Below, in pieces: positions 34,622 to 44,595 of a DNA stretch of 64,000 bases. The DNA comes from Cellulophaga algicola DSM 14237 (GTDB lineage: Bacteria > Bacteroidota > Bacteroidia > Flavobacteriales > Flavobacteriaceae). The position numbers and the translations under genes are program-made. The stretch is from contig NC_014934.1 of assembly GCF_000186265.1 (NCBI RefSeq), forward strand, positions 3,472,001 through 3,536,000. The letters are read 5' to 3'. The first letter of the stretch is position 1. The number at the start of each line of letters is the position of its first letter. Below the pieces are notes generated by a model, which saw nothing but the letters and a program-made list of their open reading frames with translations, was not told the DNA's origin and made no database searches.

Positions 34622-35860
34622 TTATAATTTCGATTTTTTCAATAAAAAATAAATGATTTGTACTGCTAATAAAATGGCCATAGCTATAATTTGTACTTGT
34701 ACGACTATTTCTAACGTGTCATGATAAAACACGACTAATATAATTTGAGACATGCCTAATAACCCTGATAGTATTACGGGTACATAATGATCTAATGACA
34801 AGAAATAATAGGCAAATATGTTTCCAATAGCGAATAAGGATGTGGCTAAAGCGTATTGCCATAATAAACCAGCCATAGCTATATAGGCATCACCAAACAT
34901 GATGGTAATAATAAACTCAGGCATGATATAACAAGCTGTTACAATAACAGCCGATAAAAGCCCTATATACCCAACATATTTAAATAATATAGGAGCGGTA
35001 GGCTCACCATCCTTTTGTTTTTGAACTACCGTGGGTAACAATAGCATGACAAACATCCAAGCAACAAAGTAAACCACTCTCCCAATTAACGCTAGCGAGG
35101 CATAAAGACCCGCATCTAATGCATCAAAATAATGTTTGACCAAAAGAATATCGCTGTTATTTATGATAATTTGAGTAAATTCATAGCAGGCGGTAAGAAT
35201 CATAAACTTCGTTACTCGCTTTGCATTTTCTGGTAATAATTTTGCTTTGGATGTAAAGGATAAATCTTTTAAATCTGAAGGGATTAGTCCAAATATAAAT
35301 GAAATCCCTATACCTAATGCCACTAAAAAAGAGGACTCTAAAGGGACTAATAATAAGAGTGCTATAGTGATTAGCAACCTACTCCACATTTCGGTTTGGT
35401 AGGTTATTGATAGATTTTTAAAATCTTGATTCCCTTGGTAATTTCCTCTATTTACACTCATGAAAAAGTACAAAGGCACACCAATACCAAACAGAATAAA
35501 CATCCAATGGCTTTTTGTATGAAAGAGTTCCTGTAAGTTTTTAGAAAATACGATGATTAGTATTCCAGCAATAGTGCCAAAAATAGTAGCATGTTTATAA
35601 CTTCTATTTTTAAAACTTAACCACTGATCTCCTGAAAATAATACTGCAAATTTTGCGGTAGCCAGTTGAAATGTCATTCCTACAAATGATAAGACTAATA
35701 ATAAAGTAATTAATAAAGCAGCTTCAGCGAATGCTTCGGGTCCTAATAAACGACCTAATAATAAATTGTAAATATAATTACCACCGTTTACTAATAAAAC
35801 ACTACCCATGAACAATTGTTCTGGTGTAATTTTTTTAAGTAAGATTTTAATGGTAGACAT
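34622..35860 (-). CDS. Polysaccharide flippase-like membrane protein (Wzx/MOP type)
   Basis: The 412-residue, roughly 12-helix membrane protein has the MOP-superfamily start (LFMGSVLLVNGGNYIYNLLLGRLLGPEAF), where the GPEAF loop is typical of Wzx-like proteins. It would flip an undecaprenyl-linked oligosaccharide. It is transcribed in the same direction as, and probably with, the GT4 gene. No Wzy or Wzc homologue is in the window, so the polymerisation route is uncertain. Confidence 0.8.
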   Translation of the reverse strand: MSTIKILLKKITPEQLFMGSVLLVNGGNYIYNLLLGRLLGPEAFAEAALLITLLLVLSFVGMTFQLATAKFAVLFSGDQWLSFKNRSYKHATIFGTIAGILIIVFSKNLQELFHTKSHWMFILFGIGVPLYFFMSVNRGNYQGNQDFKNLSITYQTEMWSRLLITIALLLLVPLESSFLVALGIGISFIFGLIPSDLKDLSFTSKAKLLPENAKRVTKFMILTACYEFTQIIINNSDILLVKHYFDALDAGLYASLALIGRVVYFVAWMFVMLLLPTVVQKQKDGEPTAPILFKYVGYIGLLSAVIVTACYIMPEFIITIMFGDAYIAMAGLLWQYALATSLFAIGNIFAYYFLSLDHYVPVILSGLLGMSQIILVVFYHDTLEIVVQVQIIAMAILLAVQIIYFLLKKSKL

Positions 35861-36205
35861 TCTAATTTGGTTATTTGGTTTGATTGGTGGACTTCTTTAA
35901 AAAGCACATAGCTATAACGTTAAAACTTTAAAATATTGTAGGATTATTCTTATATTTTATAAAATTTAAATTAAATAATGTTTAAAAATCCGTTCCTATT
36001 TCTATCAAATAAAGAGTTCTTAAGAGGTCTTTTAAGGCTGGTTTCGTTGAGTTACCTATTGTTATAGATGAATGAACAATTACTTCTTTCCAAAATAAAG
36101 TATCGAAGTATAGTTTTACTAGGATTAAAAAAACAGCAATGAATGCTAATATTTTCGCTAAAAAACCGTTATTTAAAATGTAGTAAAAAACGTACAAAAT
36201 ATTCC
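35861..36205. other. Divergent intergenic region, no gene supported
   Basis: The 345-bp AT-rich spacer lies between the flippase and the barrel gene. The only signal seen is a plus-strand TAGTTTTA (36111-36118), a 7/8 match to the -7 consensus, 88 bp before the barrel start. A 71-codon minus frame (35982-36197) has no family resemblance and is not called. Confidence 0.5.
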
Positions 36206-38275
36206 ATGAGAAAGTTTATCCTTATTATACCCATACTTTTTTGTCAATTGCTATTGTCTCAAACAGATGATATGACTAACGGTTTCAAATTACTAGAAAA
36301 AGGTGATTTTGAAAAAGCAGAAACATTCTTTAAAGAGTATCTGGGGGAGTATCCTGATAATAAAACTGCAAAACTTTGCTACGGTAGAGCGGTAGGGCTT
36401 AGTGGTGATCCAGAAAAAGCAAACGCTATGTTTAAGTCTTTGTTGGTAGAATATCCAGGAGATTTTGAGATCCAGATTAATTATAATGAATCTTTTCTTT
36501 GGGATAAAAAATATAGTGAAGCAGAGCCTTTGTATGAGGAGTTAGTTTCGGAGAATCCAGAAAATTTTGGTGCTGTTTTAGGATATGCGAATACCTTATC
36601 TAATTTAAAAAAGTATAGCAAAGCTTTAGTTATGGTGAATAGGGCTATTGCATTACAGCCAGAAAATGTAAGTGCTAAAGTTTCAAGAAAATATATGAAA
36701 TTAGGCTATGCCAATAGCTATGTAAACAACCAAGAATATCAGAAAGGAATAAATTATTTAAATGAAATTTTCACAGATTTTCCTGAAGATAGGGATGCGT
36801 TATTAAACCTAGCCAATGTATATCTGATCATTAAAGAAACAGAAAAAGCTAAAAATATCTATACCCGTTTGGCGATAAGTCCAAAAGATTCTATTACAGC
36901 ATTAAATGGTATTGCGCTTGCAGAACATATAGGAGAGAATGATAAAGAAGCTTTACGCGTTGCAATACAGGCAAAAGAAAAGGTAAACGCTATTGATGAT
37001 ACAAAATTAAAAGAGCAAACCTATGATCGGTATGTACAAGCTCTTATTTGGAATAATAAATATGGAAAGGCAAAAGAAGAAATTGCGTTATTAGAAAAAC
37101 GCTACCCAGAAAAGAATTGGTTTGCAGCTCTAAAGGCTACTCGTGGCATGTACACGGCAGATTTTAAAACAAGTTTAGCTAACTATGATGCCATTTTAGC
37201 AAGAGACAGTGCTTCGTTTGATGGAAACTTAGGAAAAGCAAATGCTCTTTTTGCATCAGATAGAATAATACCAGCCTATGAAGCTGCATTTCAAACTTTA
37301 AAAATATTTAATAAACAAAAAGATGCCCAAGGTTTTATAGAGAAGCTTAACATACAATTTACGCCCAGTGTAGAAGAGCATATTGCATATACTTTTGATA
37401 ATGGTAATAATGTGGCCTATTCAAGCAATACAAGTTTTAATGTACCAATTACGACAAGGTTGTTAACGACCTTAAGCTATCAATATAGAAATACAGAAAA
37501 TTCTGTGACCCTAAATAAAGCACAATCACATGTAGTACTTGGAGGTATAACGTATAAGCTTATGCCGAAAACAAATTTGAAGGCTATTGTTGGAATAAAT
37601 AATTCAAGCGGCACAGATATATCTTATACACAACCTGTTTTTGATATAAAACTTCAGACACAACCTTTTAAGCTTCAGAGTTTAGATTTTGGATACCAAA
37701 GAGAGGTGCAAAGTTTTAATGCAGAATTAATTGAACAAGAAATTGTAATGAACCATTTTGGCTTAAATTATAATTTAGGAACCAATTTTAAACTTGGTTG
37801 GTATACTCAGTTAATGCATACGAGACAAACAGATGATAACATACGAAACCTACTTTTTACTTCGCTCTATTACAATGTTTTTAAAAAGCCAGCCTTTAAA
37901 GTAGGATTAAATTTTCAGTACATTACATTTAAAGACCAATTACCCATCATATATTTTAGTCCAGAAACCTACCAAGCTTTTGAATTGTTTGGTGATTTAA
38001 GAGGTAAATTCTCTGAAAAGACTACCTATATGCTAAGTGCAGCTTCAGGATTACAAAAAGTGGAAGAAGATGATCAAACTGTAATTTTTAGAGCTGAAGT
38101 AGGGGTAAAACATCAATTTAACAAAAGATGGAATGTAGAGCTGTATGGTAAATATAGTAATATAGCTTCTGCTACCGCAGCTGGTTTTGAGTTTACAGAA
38201 ATTGGTTTAAAAGTAAAATGGTTGTTTCTTAAAGAACCATTTTACTTTAAGAAGTTGAAGAAAAACAATGAATAA
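36206..38275 (+). CDS. TPR protein with C-terminal YaiO-type outer-membrane beta-barrel
   Basis: The 689-residue exported protein starts MRKFILIIPILFCQLLLSQ, a signal peptide. The in-frame upstream ATG at 36143 would bury that signal and was rejected. Residues about 25-390 are TPR-like helical pairs (GFKLLEKGDFEKAETFFKEYL; LYEELVSENPENFGAVLGYANTL). Residues about 400-689 are amphipathic strands of a YaiO-family barrel ending in an aromatic/basic tail. The layout parallels PgaA- and BcsC-type exporters, where periplasmic TPRs guide polysaccharide to an outer-membrane pore. It is divergent from the flippase-GT4 pair and probably part of the same pathway. Confidence 0.82.
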   Translation: MRKFILIIPILFCQLLLSQTDDMTNGFKLLEKGDFEKAETFFKEYLGEYPDNKTAKLCYGRAVGLSGDPEKANAMFKSLLVEYPGDFEIQINYNESFLWDKKYSEAEPLYEELVSENPENFGAVLGYANTLSNLKKYSKALVMVNRAIALQPENVSAKVSRKYMKLGYANSYVNNQEYQKGINYLNEIFTDFPEDRDALLNLANVYLIIKETEKAKNIYTRLAISPKDSITALNGIALAEHIGENDKEALRVAIQAKEKVNAIDDTKLKEQTYDRYVQALIWNNKYGKAKEEIALLEKRYPEKNWFAALKATRGMYTADFKTSLANYDAILARDSASFDGNLGKANALFASDRIIPAYEAAFQTLKIFNKQKDAQGFIEKLNIQFTPSVEEHIAYTFDNGNNVAYSSNTSFNVPITTRLLTTLSYQYRNTENSVTLNKAQSHVVLGGITYKLMPKTNLKAIVGINNSSGTDISYTQPVFDIKLQTQPFKLQSLDFGYQREVQSFNAELIEQEIVMNHFGLNYNLGTNFKLGWYTQLMHTRQTDDNIRNLLFTSLYYNVFKKPAFKVGLNFQYITFKDQLPIIYFSPETYQAFELFGDLRGKFSEKTTYMLSAASGLQKVEEDDQTVIFRAEVGVKHQFNKRWNVELYGKYSNIASATAAGFEFTEIGLKVKWLFLKEPFYFKKLKKNNE

Positions 38276-38392
38276 TGCTTACTTAATAAGACCCCTTACA
38301 AAGATAGTAGGGAGTATATAGCTGACATTTATGGTATTTTAAAAGCTTGTTTTTAAAATAATAGAATATAAAATCGGGGGGTAGCGTAGTTC

Positions 38393-39106
38393 TTACAGAA
38401 GATTAAGTCTTCTCATTAATTCTGGTCGGTTAGATCTACTTATAGGGATTACACTCTTCTCTATCAAAACACTATTGTCCTCAATGTCAATAATTTTAGT
38501 AAAATTAATGATATAAGAACGGTGTATTTGCAAGAACATATTATCAGGTAATTTATCTTTAATACTCTTTAACGTATTGTGTACACGATAGTTCTTCTTT
38601 TCCGTTTTTACTTCAATATAATCGCCTTTTGCTTCTACGACTAATATTTCATTTAACTTTAATTTTATCAACCGTCTATCAATATTAATGTAAATATCTT
38701 CCTCTGCATTAGAAGCTGCTTTTGTTGTTACTTGCGCAGGAACTTTAGCTTTCTCTAGGGCAGTTTTTACCTTTACAATAGATTTCTCAAAACGAGCTTG
38801 TGTAATAGGTTTTACCAAGTAATCTACAATAGCTTCATATTCATATGCTTCAATAGCAAAATTAGTATCTGAAGTTGTTAAGACTATTCTAGGAGGATTT
38901 TTTAGTGTTTGAACAAAATCTATTCCTGTAAAGCCTGGCATATGAATGTCTAAAAATATTACATCAACAGTTTGCTGATTTAAAAATTTCATGGCTTCCA
39001 TGGCATTAGAAAAAGATTCTATAACATCTAATTCTGGGATTTTAGAACATAATTGTTCCACAATCATTCGTGCAGCACCTTCATCGTCGACTATAATACA
39101 GTTCAT
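38393..39106 (-). CDS. LytTR-type response regulator
   Basis: The 237-residue protein has a receiver (1-120; D7/D8, phospho-acceptor D53 in FLDIHMP, K97 region VKPI) followed by a LytTR DNA-binding domain (about 140-237; IYINIDRRLIKLKLNEIL, VEAKGDYIEV, IHRSYIINFTKI). It is the last gene of a minus-strand operon, 3 bp after Hpt. The expected flow is kinase to Hpt to this regulator. Targets are not visible. Confidence 0.93.
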   Translation of the reverse strand: MNCIIVDDEGAARMIVEQLCSKIPELDVIESFSNAMEAMKFLNQQTVDVIFLDIHMPGFTGIDFVQTLKNPPRIVLTTSDTNFAIEAYEYEAIVDYLVKPITQARFEKSIVKVKTALEKAKVPAQVTTKAASNAEEDIYINIDRRLIKLKLNEILVVEAKGDYIEVKTEKKNYRVHNTLKSIKDKLPDNMFLQIHRSYIINFTKIIDIEDNSVLIEKSVIPISRSNRPELMRRLNLL

Positions 39107-39109
39107 AAA

Positions 39110-39430
39110 TTATAGGTTTTTAATGTATTGTTCAATTTTGTCCAAGATAAATAAAAATTTATCGTTTAATGTAGAATCTCCTTTTTTTAAATCTTCCTCA
39201 TAAATCACAGCAGTTTTGTAATCTTCAACCAAACCAAGGATGTTTAGTTTATGCTTCAATTTATGAACAATGTCTGCAGTACTTTTATAGTTTACTGCGG
39301 TAATACAACGTATGTATTCTTGTTTTTCTAAAGGTATTTCTTCTTTTAATACAGAAATAAACTTCTGCTCAAATTCGGTATCATCACCAGATAATTCTTT
39401 TATATAGTCAAGATTTGGTTGCTGTTCCAT
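39110..39430 (-). CDS. Hpt histidine phosphotransfer protein
   Basis: The 106-residue helical protein has an Hpt motif at DIVHKLKHKLNILGL. H56 is the likely phosphorylated residue (HxLK), though the usual following Gly is His60. It is a stand-alone module with no kinase domains. Its place between a histidine kinase (1-bp gap) and a LytTR regulator (3-bp gap) implies a phosphorelay step. The kinases here lack receiver domains, so how the Hpt receives phosphate is an open point. Confidence 0.85.
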   Translation of the reverse strand: MEQQPNLDYIKELSGDDTEFEQKFISVLKEEIPLEKQEYIRCITAVNYKSTADIVHKLKHKLNILGLVEDYKTAVIYEEDLKKGDSTLNDKFLFILDKIEQYIKNL

Positions 39431-39431
39431 A

Positions 39432-40493
39432 TTATTTTTTTAAAGTAAAATATATTGTAGTTCCTTTATTTTCTTCAGATTCTAGCCAAATATCCCCATC
39501 ATAGATATTAACTACTTTTTTTACTAATGCTAAACCAATCCCAGAAGCTTTAGAATCGTTTTCTAGTTTCTTAAACATATTAAAAATACTTTCTTGATGT
39601 TTTTTGGCAATACCTTTACCATTGTCTGTAACAGAAAATTTCCAGAAATTGGTATCGTCAATATGTTGAATAACAATCAGTCCTTGGTCTACATGTTCTG
39701 TGGCAGTAACGGCATTGGTTATTAAATTTTTAAAAAGCTGTTCTACTTTATACTTTTCTGTTAGAAAGGTAGGTAGCTTACCATAAATTCTTACCTGAAT
39801 ATTTTCTGGAATGAAAATAGTTTTTTTTATCTCTTCTATTAGGTTGTTTAAATTTAGCTGTATTTGTTCTTCTTCTAATGAATCTATAACAGCATGTCTT
39901 AAAATACCATCAATAAGCGCATCCATTTTTTGAAGATTTTGAGAAACCAGATTGCAATTAGTTATACTAGCGGATGAAAATTTTTCTTTTTCATCTTCTA
40001 ATATCCAAGACATTAAGGCATTGATATTTCGGATAGGTGATTTTAAATCATGCGATACCATATGTGCATAGTCATTTAAAGAAGCATTTTGCCGCTCTAA
40101 ATTCTTAAGTAGGGTGTTTTTTTCTGCAGTCATTTTTATAATATCCTTGGCTTGTTTTTCTATTTTAGTAGCAAACTCTAAAGCATCTATTTCTAAGGAA
40201 TCTTTAGTACTAGTTTCTTCATTTTCGGTAATTTTTGTATCATTTAAAACACGAATTGCTTTTTCTAAAATAGTTAAGGTTTTACGCTGACTTTCTGATT
40301 CTAAACGCAATACTTTATTTGTTTGAAATAATTCTTTAGAACTTATATTCATTGCTCTTTGCACCATATCTGCCTTTCCATCATAATCTTCGTAGGAGTT
40401 ATTAATGGCCTCTAAAAAAGCAGTAACCTCCTCAGAATCTTTTAAATTTTCAGGTAAATGTTTTCGTATTTGTCTTTTTAGGAGTGAGTGCAT
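39432..40493 (-). CDS. Histidine kinase without sensor domain
   Basis: A 353-residue cytoplasmic kinase. A coiled-coil N-terminus (about 1-135; SQRKTLTILEKAIRVLND) leads to HisKA with H148 in AHMVSHDLKSP and a HATPase (NAVTATEH, DNGKGI, GIGLALVKK). No PAS or membrane segment is present. The start overlaps the stop of the FIST gene by one base, so translation is coupled. Kinases of this kind are partners of NosP-like FIST proteins, which would supply the sensing function. Confidence 0.88.
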   Translation of the reverse strand: MHSLLKRQIRKHLPENLKDSEEVTAFLEAINNSYEDYDGKADMVQRAMNISSKELFQTNKVLRLESESQRKTLTILEKAIRVLNDTKITENEETSTKDSLEIDALEFATKIEKQAKDIIKMTAEKNTLLKNLERQNASLNDYAHMVSHDLKSPIRNINALMSWILEDEKEKFSSASITNCNLVSQNLQKMDALIDGILRHAVIDSLEEEQIQLNLNNLIEEIKKTIFIPENIQVRIYGKLPTFLTEKYKVEQLFKNLITNAVTATEHVDQGLIVIQHIDDTNFWKFSVTDNGKGIAKKHQESIFNMFKKLENDSKASGIGLALVKKVVNIYDGDIWLESEENKGTTIYFTLKK

Positions 40494-41626
40494 TATTCGC
40501 TAATCAGAGTTAAGGTCATTGTTTGATTATGTAATTTACATCCTATTTGATTAGAAAATGGGGATAATTCTCCGTAAGAGTAAAACCCAGTAACTACTGC
40601 CTGATGGCCTATAGTTTCTATCACTTCTTCTATTTCTTCTTCTGTTCGTTGGTTCATTACCAATTTTCTTCCAATACAACTGACCAATAACGCTAATTCT
40701 GGTTTTTTTATTCTAGAACGCATAGCATATTCAGCTGCTTTAGATGCACCATCTACAATATCATCAACCGTAGACATCATTAATTGTACGGTAGCACCTT
40801 CAGGAACATCTCCTGCCAAAATCATGGTATTGGTATTTTCATCTATATTTAAAATTGTTCTGACCACAATTTCACTACTGTCTTTTACACGTAAACTTAA
40901 CGGGTATAATAGAGCTGCTTGTGGCAATTCATTAGCCTTATCACCTAAATATTTTTTGTATAAATCTAAAGCCGGTTGGCTATCTAATTCATAAAGAACA
41001 TTATTTACAGATTTTGTAATAACACGTTCTGGACCAAAAGCAGTCCAACCCCCATAATTAGCACAAGTAATTTCTAAGGAATCTCCATAAAGACCTATGG
41101 CAATTATTTCTCCTATTTTTGGGTTTTCATTAAATGATGATACCGTTTTTTCAAACCGAGCACCGTCACCACAGAGTCCGCCCGAAATATTAGTGTTATT
41201 AGTAATATTTTTTTCAAGACCTTTTATAAGAGCAGACCCGTTTATTAAACTCCCTTCAGAAACTATAAAAAGATGTTTTAAACCTTCTCTATCAAAGGTA
41301 CTAGATAATTTTTCGCCTAGTAGTTCAGTATCACTATCAAATTTCTTTATATTTTCTGAATGTATTACATAAGAACTTTTTTCAAATGATATGGCGGTAA
41401 CTGTAATACTATCATCAAAAACATTTTCACCAATTATTTCACCAGAAGTAGAACCAAATACTATATTTCCATCAGGAAAAATTTCTTTCACTTCTTTATA
41501 GATGGTATCTGATTCTAATAAATATCTATTTCCAAAAACGAGTACAAGCGGATTCTTTAAATCTTTTTTATCTGATTTAAAATCCCACTCTTTGCCTTTA
41601 TGTTTTATGACTTGTACTATTTTCAT
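40493..41626 (-). CDS. FIST domain sensory protein (NosP-like)
   Basis: The 377 residues form FIST N (about 25-215; FGSTSGEIIGE, ISGGLCGDGARF) and FIST C (about 220-365; LDSQPALDLYKKYLGDKANEL, ILAGDVPEGATVQLM, GFYSYGEL). FIST proteins bind small ligands, and the NosP subgroup binds heme and NO. The segment where many members carry a His-Gly-Trp reads Asn-Tyr-Gly-Gly-Trp here, so I cannot point to a heme ligand. It is translationally coupled to the kinase at 39432 and starts 4 bp after the PAS kinase gene. Confidence 0.88.
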   Translation of the reverse strand: MKIVQVIKHKGKEWDFKSDKKDLKNPLVLVFGNRYLLESDTIYKEVKEIFPDGNIVFGSTSGEIIGENVFDDSITVTAISFEKSSYVIHSENIKKFDSDTELLGEKLSSTFDREGLKHLFIVSEGSLINGSALIKGLEKNITNNTNISGGLCGDGARFEKTVSSFNENPKIGEIIAIGLYGDSLEITCANYGGWTAFGPERVITKSVNNVLYELDSQPALDLYKKYLGDKANELPQAALLYPLSLRVKDSSEIVVRTILNIDENTNTMILAGDVPEGATVQLMMSTVDDIVDGASKAAEYAMRSRIKKPELALLVSCIGRKLVMNQRTEEEIEEVIETIGHQAVVTGFYSYGELSPFSNQIGCKLHNQTMTLTLISE

Positions 41627-41630
41627 TAGT

Positions 41631-43982
41631 TTATTTTTTTAGGGTGAAGAAAAAAGTTGTTCCAACCCCAATTTCGCTTTCTAGCCATACCTGACCTTCG
41701 TATAAGTCAATAATTTTTTTCACAATAGAAAGTCCAATTCCCGTAGAGCGTTCCTTATTACCAACAGATTGAAATATTTTAAATATTTTTTCATGGTATT
41801 CTTTTGGGATACCTACACCATTATCTTTTATGCTAAATTGCCAATGAGTTTTTGTTTCTATGCAGCCAATTTCTACTAAGCCATTTTCTCGTTCTATATG
41901 GACAACAGCATTACTTAAAAAGTTCTGGATTAATTGATGAATTTTAGTTCTATCGGCAAAAATTGTAGGTAGTTTATTGGTAACCACAATTTTTACATGG
42001 TCTGGTGTATATATAATATCTGTAATTTCTTTGATTACTTCATTAACATCTACAGACGTATTTTCAATTGTATCATTATTAATTGTAGAATACTTTAAAA
42101 TCCCGTCAATTAGGTTATCCATAGCTTCTACTTTTTCCTGCATCATGGCTAAATTATACTTTCCGTTGTCGTCTAATTTATCTTGGTAATCTTCATTTAA
42201 CCAGGTGCATAAAGCGCTAATACTCCGTAAAGGCGATTTTAAATCATGAGAAACAATGTGTGCATATTCTTGTAAACCTACATTACTTTTTTCTAGCTCT
42301 TTTACAAGGGTTTCTTTCTGTAATTCTAGTTGTTTTTGTACCGTAATGTCTAAATGGATTCCTAAAGAGCCAATTACTTTACCAGAATCACTGTAGCGAG
42401 GAGCACCACTAATAAACCAATGTCTAGTTGAGCCATCTTTCTGTATAACTTCTACTTCATAAGAATCAGATTCTCCTTTAAGTCTTTTTTTACTTTTAGC
42501 AGGCATAGTACCTGTATTGGTTATTTTTATAAGATCTGTAGCTTTTTTACCTAATAATTCTTTTTCAGTATAGCCACTCATGGTACAGAAGCTTTGATTT
42601 ACGGTCTGAATAACCTCATGAATATTTACTTCTAATAGGCCAAGGTTCATATTTGCAATGATGCTACTGTATTTTTCTTTTTGAACTTCTAGATTACGCT
42701 TGTAATTTCTAGAAATAGTAACATCTGTATAGGTCCATAAATGCCCATTATAAACACCTTTATTAAATATAGGTATGTAATCTCTTTCTAGGATTCTACC
42801 ATCTGCCATTTCTAGCTCATCAGAAAGTGTTAAGGTTTTGTTTTGTATTATTTTATCTATTCTTTCTAATTCAAAATCTGGATTTTTAAAAAGCCCTTTA
42901 TGATCCTTCATTGCACTAAAACAATCTACTCCAACAAGTCTATGAGGAGGAATATCAACATCAAAAAAGTTGCAAAGCATTTTATTAGCAAGTACAATAT
43001 TTCTATGCTCATCTTCTACCAAAATTCCGGTATGTAAATTTGCAATTAACGAGGATAACCTATTTTCTGAGGCTTTTAATTGCTCTTCTGCTTCTAGTTC
43101 TTTGGTGATATCTTCAATGATAGCCACCTTGTAATCTATTTCTCCAATTTGATTTTTAACCGCACTAACGGCTGTTTTTGTATGTACTTTTTTGCCATCT
43201 TTTTTAACAAATGTTTTTATTACAGAGAAATTATCTAATTCCCCCATATCCATTTTTTTCATTAAGTTTTTAGCTTCAGATACATTTTTAGGGCAGGAAA
43301 TAGAGTCTAAAGAATGTTTCTTTATTTCGGTATTAGAATAACCTAAAAGAGTTAAAACAGCTTCATTTGCTTTAATAATACGTTCATTGTCTGTTAGAAT
43401 AATCCCTAAAGGAGAATTTTCTACGATGATGTCTAATTGTTTTTTTTGATTGGCTAAAAGTTCTTTAACTTCAGAATCTTGACTAATATCTCTAATGATA
43501 CCTTGAGCTCCAATGGGTTTTCTATCTCTATCATAGATGATACTACCGTTGACCTCGACATGTTTAATAGCACCATTTTTCAATACAAATTTAGGGCGGT
43601 AATTTTTTATGGTACCAACCTCTATGAGAGATTTAAGGGAATTGTATGTGTATTCAATATAATCTTTATGAATATAGGAACTCAACGATACTTTTTCATC
43701 AGGGTCGCACTCTAGAAATTCTCTAGCGGCTTTATTCATTTTTATAATTTCACCAGAAAGATCCATAACAACATATGGGTCTACGATGTTTACAAAAATT
43801 TCATTTAGTTCTGATGATTTTTCAGAGAGCATATCTTCTAAACGATCATTAACTTCTTGTAAATGGCGCGTAGTATCATACAGCTCTTTAGATTTAGCTT
43901 CTAAAATGCTTTCTGCTTGTTTACGAGCTTTTACTTGCCGATCAAGAGCGCGTTTTAATAAAGAGACTTCTTTGTTATCCAT
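41631..43982 (-). CDS. PAS-domain histidine kinase, H-NOX partner
   Basis: The 783-residue soluble kinase has a coiled coil (1-60, EVSLLKRALDRQVKARKQAE) typical of kinases next to H-NOX genes, four PAS domains (starting near 60, 183, 313 and 440), HisKA with H579 in AHIVSHDLKSP and a HATPase. I chose the ATG at 43982 because it gives the usual ATGGATAA overlap with the H-NOX stop and the common MDNKEV start; an ATG at 43997 is also open. The HisKA closely resembles that of the kinase at 39432. H-NOX probably controls its autophosphorylation. Confidence 0.9.
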   Translation of the reverse strand: MDNKEVSLLKRALDRQVKARKQAESILEAKSKELYDTTRHLQEVNDRLEDMLSEKSSELNEIFVNIVDPYVVMDLSGEIIKMNKAAREFLECDPDEKVSLSSYIHKDYIEYTYNSLKSLIEVGTIKNYRPKFVLKNGAIKHVEVNGSIIYDRDRKPIGAQGIIRDISQDSEVKELLANQKKQLDIIVENSPLGIILTDNERIIKANEAVLTLLGYSNTEIKKHSLDSISCPKNVSEAKNLMKKMDMGELDNFSVIKTFVKKDGKKVHTKTAVSAVKNQIGEIDYKVAIIEDITKELEAEEQLKASENRLSSLIANLHTGILVEDEHRNIVLANKMLCNFFDVDIPPHRLVGVDCFSAMKDHKGLFKNPDFELERIDKIIQNKTLTLSDELEMADGRILERDYIPIFNKGVYNGHLWTYTDVTISRNYKRNLEVQKEKYSSIIANMNLGLLEVNIHEVIQTVNQSFCTMSGYTEKELLGKKATDLIKITNTGTMPAKSKKRLKGESDSYEVEVIQKDGSTRHWFISGAPRYSDSGKVIGSLGIHLDITVQKQLELQKETLVKELEKSNVGLQEYAHIVSHDLKSPLRSISALCTWLNEDYQDKLDDNGKYNLAMMQEKVEAMDNLIDGILKYSTINNDTIENTSVDVNEVIKEITDIIYTPDHVKIVVTNKLPTIFADRTKIHQLIQNFLSNAVVHIERENGLVEIGCIETKTHWQFSIKDNGVGIPKEYHEKIFKIFQSVGNKERSTGIGLSIVKKIIDLYEGQVWLESEIGVGTTFFFTLKK

Positions 43983-44517
43983 TTTGGATAATATCAAATT
44001 TCACTTCAGTACCGTCTTCTTTCAATAGCTCGTAGGTTATTGTTGCTGTACCATTAAAATGTTCAAATGTTTTTTCAATTAAACCATGTGCTAATCGGTA
44101 TAACCCTCGGGAGGAGCAATAAACCATGGTAATTGAGTTTTCTGTTTTATCCAGAATTTTAAAAGTAGGAAGTTCTGCTTCTGGATATAGTTTTTTTACA
44201 TGCACATGAATATGATCTTCAATAGCATAAAGAAGGCTAATAGGGTTGGTGTAGTTTTCAATAACTTCTGGATGTGCACTCCCTAGTCCATTAAAGAGGT
44301 AGAGTCCAAAGGCATAAATAAGATCGCCCATGGGGGCCTTAACTTCGTCACTAAGACTGGTAATTAAGCTTACCATTTCATTAAAACTATAGGTACCTAC
44401 AGACGTATAAATACCTTCTGAGGGTAAGTTAGAATTTTCTATAATGGTGTCAACGACTTCTAAGCCGAACTTTAATTCTACCATTTCTAAAAATTCTGTA
44501 AAGACAACACCTTTCAT
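43975..44517 (-). CDS. H-NOX heme-based NO/O2 sensor
   Basis: A 180-residue single-domain heme protein. The proximal heme ligand is H104 (eight residues before Tyr-Pro in HVHVKKLYPE). The heme-propionate motif YxSxR is Y133-C-S-S-R137, both shifted by +2 from the reference numbering, which supports the alignment. No distal-pocket Tyr is obvious, consistent with an NO sensor that excludes oxygen. Stand-alone H-NOX proteins regulate adjacent kinases, and here the kinase gene overlaps its stop by 8 bp. Confidence 0.9.
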   Translation of the reverse strand: MKGVVFTEFLEMVELKFGLEVVDTIIENSNLPSEGIYTSVGTYSFNEMVSLITSLSDEVKAPMGDLIYAFGLYLFNGLGSAHPEVIENYTNPISLLYAIEDHIHVHVKKLYPEAELPTFKILDKTENSITMVYCSSRGLYRLAHGLIEKTFEHFNGTATITYELLKEDGTEVKFDIIQNG

Positions 44518-44595
44518 ATCTGAATATTAATTTCATTCTAAAAGTAGGAAAATTAGTACTTTTTATGAAAAAAATGTTGTGAAACAGCAAAAACC

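Noticed and set aside
35982-36197. 71-codon minus-strand frame between flippase and barrel genes
   Set aside because: No family resemblance, no promoter seen, and it lies entirely in the divergent AT-rich spacer.
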